Below are positions 6,689 to 10,454 of a DNA stretch of 10,454 nucleotides, one piece after another. This DNA comes from an uncultured Actinomycetes bacterium (GTDB taxonomy: Bacteria > Actinomycetota > Thermoleophilia > Gaiellales > F1-60-MAGs149), in the NCBI GenBank assembly GCA_903847495.1, contig CAINDT010000234.1:1-10454 (forward strand), read 5' to 3'. The notes under the pieces were generated by a model. It was not told the origin of the DNA. It did not search any database and was given only the letters and a program-made list of their open reading frames with translations. Each line of letters starts with the position of its first letter. The first letter of the stretch is position 1. A program made the translations under genes and the position numbers.

Positions 6689-7428
6689 ACATCCCCCGCC
6701 CCAGCCTCGCCGTCTATCTGATGGCCAACGAGGACGCCCCGGCACTCGCCGAGGCCGCCGTGCGCGGCGGTGCCACGGTGATCGAGCTCGGCATCCCCTA
6801 CTCCGACCCGCTCGCCGACGGCACGACGATCCAGCGCGCCGCCCAGGCCGCGCTCGACGCGGGCATCACGCCCGAGCGCGCGCTCGAGTTGCTCGCCGAG
6901 ATCAACGACCGCGTCGATGTACCGCTGGTGCCGATGACGTACGGCGCGATCGTCGAGAGCTACGGCCTCGAGGACTTCTGCCGCGACGCCGCCAAGGCCG
7001 GCGCCGAGGCGCTGATCGTGGCCGACATCCCGCCGGAGGAATCGGGCCCGCTGCGCGACGCCGCTGCCGCTGAGGGCGTGGATCTGATCCACCTCGTAGC
7101 TCCCACCTCGCGCCCCGAGCGCATCGAGTCTGCCGCAGCTGCCAGCACGGGCTTCGTGTACCTCGTGGCGGCCGTCGGCGTGACCGGCGCCCGCGAGAAC
7201 CTCGATCCGCGCGTGGCCGAGCTGCTCGAGCTCACGCGCGGTGCCGCCGGTGACACGCCGATTCTCGGCGGCTTCGGCGTCTCCACCCGCGCGCACGTCG
7301 AGGGGCTGATCGCCGCTGGCACCGACGGCGCGATCGTGGGCTCTGCCGCGATCGACGCGATCGAGCGCGGTGGCGCCGAGGCGCTCGAAGAGCTCGTGCG
7401 CGACTTGGCCGCCGGCCTCCCGTCCTGA
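6685..7428 (+). CDS. trpA: Tryptophan synthase alpha chain
   Basis: It cleaves indole-3-glycerol phosphate to indole and glyceraldehyde 3-phosphate and forms the alpha-beta complex with TrpB. The 247-residue product keeps both catalytic acids, Glu34 in VIELGIPYS and Asp45 in DPLADGTTIQ; their spacing of 11 matches E. coli Glu49/Asp60. VPMTYG, ADIPPEES, YLVAAVGVTGAR and GGFGVST follow in family order. The N-terminus is about 15 residues shorter than in E. coli: the first helix is missing and the barrel begins almost at once (PSLAVYLMANED, where most homologues read LTAGDPD). The GTG start overlaps the trpB stop by 4 bases, with only a weak GGGG upstream, so an earlier start inside trpB is formally possible but not needed. 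It is the last trp gene; no clear terminator follows. Confidence 0.96.
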   Translation: MNIPRPSLAVYLMANEDAPALAEAAVRGGATVIELGIPYSDPLADGTTIQRAAQAALDAGITPERALELLAEINDRVDVPLVPMTYGAIVESYGLEDFCRDAAKAGAEALIVADIPPEESGPLRDAAAAEGVDLIHLVAPTSRPERIESAAAASTGFVYLVAAVGVTGARENLDPRVAELLELTRGAAGDTPILGGFGVSTRAHVEGLIAAGTDGAIVGSAAIDAIERGGAEALEELVRDLAAGLPS

Positions 7429-7443
7429 GCGCACGGTCAGCGC

Positions 7444-7449
7444 TAGGCT
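7444..7449 (+). promoter_or_regulatory. Putative -10 box of a leaderless promoter for the copper-related genes
   Basis: TAGGCT fits the actinobacterial TANNNT -10 pattern and lies 7 bases before the ATG at 7457, the spacing expected when transcription starts on the start codon. That ATG has no Shine-Dalgarno, which agrees. No good -35 box is visible at the expected distance. If right, these genes can be expressed apart from the trp operon despite a gap of only 28 bases. Confidence 0.45.
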
Positions 7450-7456
7450 GCGACGG

Positions 7457-8491
7457 ATGAGGCGCCTACCGCTCATGCTCGCCGTGCTCGTCGCCGCACT
7501 GCTCGTGCCGACGACGGCACTCGCCCACTCTGGCGGGACCGGCGGCACCGACTACCGCTCGAGCATCACCAACGTGCCGGCGGGCGTGGAGGCGCGCATC
7601 ATCGGTGGCGACGATCGCATCAAGATCACTCGCACCGACGCAGCCGAGGTGCTGATTCCCGGCTACGGCGGCGAGCCGTACCTGCGCCTCGACGCCCAAG
7701 GCACGTGGGAGAACCGCAACTCGCCCGCCGTGGCCCTCAATGACGTGCGCCGCACGAGCGAGGCAATCCCCAACGCCGCGACCAAGATCGCGCCCGACTG
7801 GGTGCAGATCAGCACCGGCACCAGCGTCGTCTTCCACGATCATCGCGCCCACTGGATGGGCTCGCAGCCCCCGGCGAAGGTGCGCGCCGACCCCGACCGC
7901 GAGCAGGTCCTCTACGACTGGAGCTTCCCGCTGACGATCGACGGCACCGAGGCGGAGATCCGTGGCGACCTGACGTGGCTCGGCGCGCCCATGACATGGC
8001 TGTGGTGGACGCTCACCGCGCTCGCCGTGATCGCCGCGGCAGCGATCGGCTCGGTACGGCGCGTGCCCGCCAACCTCGCCGCGATCATCGGCACGCTCGC
8101 CGCCATCCTCGCCTCGTTGCTGACCGGCGTGTCGCAGCAGCTCGACCTGCCCGACGGGACCAGCGGCGCGCTCGTCGCCGTCGCCATCGCCGCCGTCTTG
8201 CTCGCCGTCGGCCTCGGGCTCGGCCATCGCCTGCGCGCCGTGCCCGCGCACGCCACCACCGTCCTGCTGCTCGTCGCGCTCGTGGCGGGCGGCGTGCAGC
8301 TCGTCGGGCTCGCGGGCAGCGCCTTCGCCTATGCGCTCGTGCCCGGCCCGCTGCCGACGCTCCTGACACGCGTGCTGATCATCCTCGGCCTCGCCGGCGT
8401 CGCGCTCACCGCAGGTGCCTGCGCACGTGCCTGGCGCGCCCTGCTTGCCGACCTCCCGGCACAGCCGGCGACCAAGGCCCCCACGTGGTGA
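7457..8491 (+). CDS. Signal-peptide-bearing multi-pass membrane protein with HDHRAHWM motif (function unknown; copper-linked context)
   Basis: I do not recognise a named family. The 344-residue product opens with a signal peptide (about 1-23, ending TTALA) and a likely cleavage that leaves His24 as the new N-terminus. An extracytoplasmic domain of about 150 residues follows, with a striking HDHRAHWMG segment (His127, His129, His132, Met134) and DWSFPLTIDG (154-163). About five hydrophobic helices then run from residue 180 to near the end. His/Met clusters outside the membrane are typical of copper ligands. The gene overlaps copC-copD by 4 bases, so a role in periplasmic or cell-surface copper handling is a reasonable inference. 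From memory, similar HDHR-HWM proteins occur beside CopC in other actinobacteria; this is untested here. An upstream in-frame extension into trpA is rejected because the signal peptide begins at 7457. Confidence 0.85.
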   Translation: MRRLPLMLAVLVAALLVPTTALAHSGGTGGTDYRSSITNVPAGVEARIIGGDDRIKITRTDAAEVLIPGYGGEPYLRLDAQGTWENRNSPAVALNDVRRTSEAIPNAATKIAPDWVQISTGTSVVFHDHRAHWMGSQPPAKVRADPDREQVLYDWSFPLTIDGTEAEIRGDLTWLGAPMTWLWWTLTALAVIAAAAIGSVRRVPANLAAIIGTLAAILASLLTGVSQQLDLPDGTSGALVAVAIAAVLLAVGLGLGHRLRAVPAHATTVLLLVALVAGGVQLVGLAGSAFAYALVPGPLPTLLTRVLIILGLAGVALTAGACARAWRALLADLPAQPATKAPTW

Positions 8492-10146
8492 ACCTGCGGC
8501 GTCTGGCGCTCGCCCTCATCGCCGCCGCCCTCCTCGCCCTCCCGGGCAGCGCCTTCGGGCACGCCTCGCTGCTCCGCACGACGCCCGCGATCGGCACGAT
8601 CGTCAAGACCGCGCCCGATGCCGTGACGCTCACCTTCACCGAGGGCATCAATGCCGTTGGTGCCCGCGTCCAGGTGATCGGCCCCGACGGCGAGCGCTAC
8701 GACGAGGGCACGCCGCAAGCCGACGGTCGCGTGCTCCGCCAGGCGGTCAGCCCCGACCTGCCCGAGGGCACCACCACCGTGGCGTGGACGGTGATCTCCG
8801 CCGACGGCCACCGCATCGGCAATGCCTTCCTGTTCTACGTCGGACGCGAGTCACTGGGCGACGCCCAGGCGGAGGAGGTCGTGGCCGACATCACCGCCGC
8901 CGACCTCGAGCGTCCGAGCGGCTCGGCTGCTCTCACCGCCGTCTCGCGCGCGCTGCGCTTCGCCGGGATCATCGTGCTCCTCGGCCTGCTGGGCGTCGTC
9001 GCGCTCGTGTGGGGCCCGACGCTGCGCCGCGGACGCACCGAGAACGCTGCCACCGCCGAGGCGGCCGATAACGCCTTCCAGCCGATCGCCCTGTGGTTCG
9101 CGCGACTGGTACCGCCCCTGCTCGCGGTGGTCGCGGCCCTCACGCTCCCGGTAGAGGCATGGGCCAACGGCATCGACCTGCGCGGGATGCTCGAGCTGCG
9201 GCAAGGGCAGATCGCGGTCGTCCAGATCGTGCTCGCGCTCGCGGCCTGGCCGCTCGCGGTCCGCGCCGTCCGCAGCCGCGCCACGGGCGCCCTGCTCGCC
9301 GCCGCCGTGCCGGCGGTGCTCCTCGCCCTCACTCCTGGCCTGTCCGGCCACGCTGGCGCGCAGGGCAGCGCCTGGCTCGCAGTGCTCGTCGACTGGGTGC
9401 ACGTGCTCGCCGCCGGTGCCTGGGGCGGCGGACTGATCGTCCTCGCCTGCACGGCCCCCGCCGTCTTCCGCGCCACGACCGCGGAGACCCGCGCGCCCCT
9501 CGTGCGCGGCATCGTCCGGCGCTTCACCCGCATCGCGCTCATCGCGCTCGTGGCTCTGGTCGCCACCGGTGCGGTCGCGACCCTCACCCTTACCAGCTCG
9601 CTGACGGAGGTGATCGACACGAGTTGGGGGCGCCTCGTGCTGGCCAAGATCGCCGTGGTGATCGCCGCCGTGCTCGCGGCCGGCATCGCGCGCCGCGCGG
9701 CAAGCAGCTTCGCGACCGCGGTGCAGGTCGAGGCCCTGCTGATCGTCGCCGCCATCGCGCTGACGGGCACCCTCACCGGGCTCGCACCGCAGACCCAGAC
9801 CGCCGCCGCCAGCGAGAGCGCGGCGCCCGCCTTCCAGGTCGTGCAGGACATCGGTCCGCGCGAGGCACAGGTCGACATCGAGCCGACGACGGTCGGCGGC
9901 CCGAGCGAGGTGCACATCATCGTCACCAACGACGTCGGCCAGCCCGCGCGCGGCGTCCTCGACGCCTCAATCGAGCTGACCCAAGGCGCCGAGACCAAGC
10001 TCGGTGTCGAGCTGACCACCATCGGCCCGGCGCATTGGACTGGCACCGTCCGCATTCCCAAGCCCGGAACATGGGACGTGATCGTGCGTCTTCGCATCGG
10101 CGAGTTCGGCGAGGAAGTCGTGCGCGGCACCCTCGTCGCCACGTAG
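8488..10146 (+). CDS. Copper resistance/uptake protein, CopC-CopD-YtkA-like fusion
   Basis: The 552-residue product has three parts. First, a signal peptide (1-24) and a CopC beta-barrel domain (25-118): predicted mature N-terminal His25 plus Asp106 and His108 in SADGHRIG give the Cu(II) site with nearly the same spacing as Pseudomonas CopC (His1, Asp83, His85); the Met-rich Cu(I) site is absent. Second, a CopD membrane domain (about 155-440) of roughly eight helices with SGHAG (286-290) and DWVHVLAAGAWGG (302-314). Third, a C-terminal outward-facing domain (about 446-552; QVDIEPTTVGG to the end) resembling YtkA/FixH beta-sandwiches. CopC captures copper outside and CopD is thought to carry it across the membrane, as in Bacillus YcnJ; import rather than efflux is likely but not proven. 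GTG 8488 overlaps the preceding stop by 4 bases and starts exactly at the signal peptide. Longer upstream readings are out-of-frame shadows of the previous gene. Confidence 0.92.
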   Translation: MNLRRLALALIAAALLALPGSAFGHASLLRTTPAIGTIVKTAPDAVTLTFTEGINAVGARVQVIGPDGERYDEGTPQADGRVLRQAVSPDLPEGTTTVAWTVISADGHRIGNAFLFYVGRESLGDAQAEEVVADITAADLERPSGSAALTAVSRALRFAGIIVLLGLLGVVALVWGPTLRRGRTENAATAEAADNAFQPIALWFARLVPPLLAVVAALTLPVEAWANGIDLRGMLELRQGQIAVVQIVLALAAWPLAVRAVRSRATGALLAAAVPAVLLALTPGLSGHAGAQGSAWLAVLVDWVHVLAAGAWGGGLIVLACTAPAVFRATTAETRAPLVRGIVRRFTRIALIALVALVATGAVATLTLTSSLTEVIDTSWGRLVLAKIAVVIAAVLAAGIARRAASSFATAVQVEALLIVAAIALTGTLTGLAPQTQTAAASESAAPAFQVVQDIGPREAQVDIEPTTVGGPSEVHIIVTNDVGQPARGVLDASIELTQGAETKLGVELTTIGPAHWTGTVRIPKPGTWDVIVRLRIGEFGEEVVRGTLVAT

Positions 10147-10167
10147 CGCCACAGCACGGTCGACCGC

Positions 10168-10173
10168 TACCAT
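10168..10173 (+). promoter_or_regulatory. Putative -10 box before the right-edge genes
   Basis: TACCAT fits TANNNT and lies 6 bases before an ATG at 10180, again the leaderless spacing. A perfect 10-bp palindrome, CGGTCGACCG (10157-10166), lies immediately upstream and could be an operator or chance. No -35 box is evident. Confidence 0.35.
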
Positions 10174-10179
10174 GCGCCC

Positions 10180-10200
10180 ATGCGAAAGGCATGCGCATGA
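10180..10200 (+). CDS. Six-codon mini-ORF (possible leaderless upstream ORF)
   Basis: ATG CGA AAG GCA TGC GCA TGA encodes MRKACA. Its stop overlaps the ATG of the next gene in the ATGA arrangement used between the trp genes. The ATG lies 6 bases after a TACCAT hexamer, so it could be translated as a leaderless start and deliver ribosomes to the downstream gene. Short ORFs like this are common by chance; the position is the only support. Confidence 0.3.
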   Translation: MRKACA

Positions 10201-10454
10201 CGCTCTGGCAGGAAATCCTGTTCGTCTGGATCGGTGCGACGATCGCGCCGAAACTGGTGATCATCCCCGTCTGGCACCTGATGTGGTCTGCGCTCGGCGA
10301 TACGAAGCGCCAGGACGAGATCGATGCGGCCTGGCTGGCCAGCCTGCAGGGCGGCGGCAACGGCGGCAGCGGCGTGGACCGCCACCCGCGCGAGCGCCGT
10401 CCGTGGACGCGCGGCCCGCGCCGCGGACCCCGTGGAGGCGGCGGCGCCGGAGCG
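10197..10454 (+). CDS. Small membrane protein with Gly/Arg-rich tail (partial; C-terminus beyond right edge)
   Basis: The 86 visible residues begin MTLWQEILFVWIGATIAP and continue with a hydrophobic stretch to about residue 33 (LVIIPVWHLMWSALG), enough for one long or two short membrane helices. A charged segment (DTKRQDEIDAAW, 35-46) follows, then a low-complexity tail rich in Gly, Arg and Pro (51-86). No family is recognised. This frame is chosen over the other open frames because it gives the hydrophobic helix and G/C third positions. AAAGG lies about 8 bases before ATG 10197; ATG 10191 is an in-frame alternative with poorer spacing. The basic tail could contact nucleic acid or lipid head groups, but that is speculation. 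Confidence 0.6.
   Translation, partial: MTLWQEILFVWIGATIAPKLVIIPVWHLMWSALGDTKRQDEIDAAWLASLQGGGNGGSGVDRHPRERRPWTRGPRRGPRGGGGAGA

Noticed and set aside
7428..7444. Possible terminator hairpin after trpA (AGCGC/GCGCT)
   Set aside because: Only 5 bp with a 7-base loop and no following T tract; likely chance in GC-rich DNA.
7975..8487. Upstream extension of the CopC-CopD reading frame
   Set aside because: It is Arg-rich, overlaps the membrane helices of the preceding gene out of frame, and would bury the signal peptide that begins at 8488.
8835..10157. 440-codon minus-strand open frame opposite copC-copD
   Set aside because: Ser/Ala/Arg/Thr-rich shadow with no hydrophobic or domain pattern, whereas the plus strand has clear CopC and CopD motifs.
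1..10454. CRISPR arrays, tRNA/rRNA genes, insertion sequences, prophage or defence genes
   Set aside because: No direct repeats with spacers, no tRNA-like cloverleaf, no transposase or integrase motifs and no change in composition were seen; the window is mainly core metabolism.

Overview
The window comes from a very GC-rich genome (G/C at almost every third codon position, GTG starts, genes overlapping by 1-4 bases, several start codons placed 6-7 bases after -10-like hexamers as in leaderless mRNAs). This fits Actinomycetota. A complete seven-gene trp operon with its own trpF is unlike Streptomyces or Mycobacterium, where PriA replaces TrpF, so a deeper branch such as Thermoleophilia is possible; that placement is inference only.

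Layout. (1) Bases 1-883, minus strand: the N-terminal three quarters of a thiolase (acetyl-CoA acetyltransferase type), cut by the left edge. (2) Bases 884-1131: a divergent intergenic region that holds a complete transcription attenuator for the trp operon: a TTGACA-containing promoter, a 20-codon leader ORF with three consecutive Trp codons, a long antiterminator hairpin, and a competing intrinsic terminator with a T6 tract. (3) Bases 1132-7428: trpE-trpG-trpD-trpC-trpF-trpB-trpA, all on the plus strand and all overlapping. The pathway from chorismate to tryptophan is complete in one transcription unit, controlled by attenuation and, judging from the retained LLES motif in TrpE, probably also by feedback inhibition. 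(4) Bases 7457-10146: two overlapping genes, likely transcribed from their own leaderless promoter. One encodes an unnamed secreted/membrane protein with an HDHRAHWM motif. The other encodes a CopC-CopD-YtkA-like fusion protein for copper handling. Both are predicted to expose an N-terminal histidine after signal-peptide cleavage. (5) Bases 10147-10454: a tiny six-codon ORF whose stop overlaps the start of a small membrane protein with a Gly/Arg-rich tail, cut by the right edge.

Most of the window is ordinary primary metabolism. The parts worth a second look are the trp attenuator and its overlap with the trpE start region, the divergent TrpF active-site consensus, the unnamed copper-linked membrane protein, and the mini-ORF at the right edge. 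I saw no tRNA, rRNA, CRISPR array, insertion sequence or clear horizontal-transfer signature.
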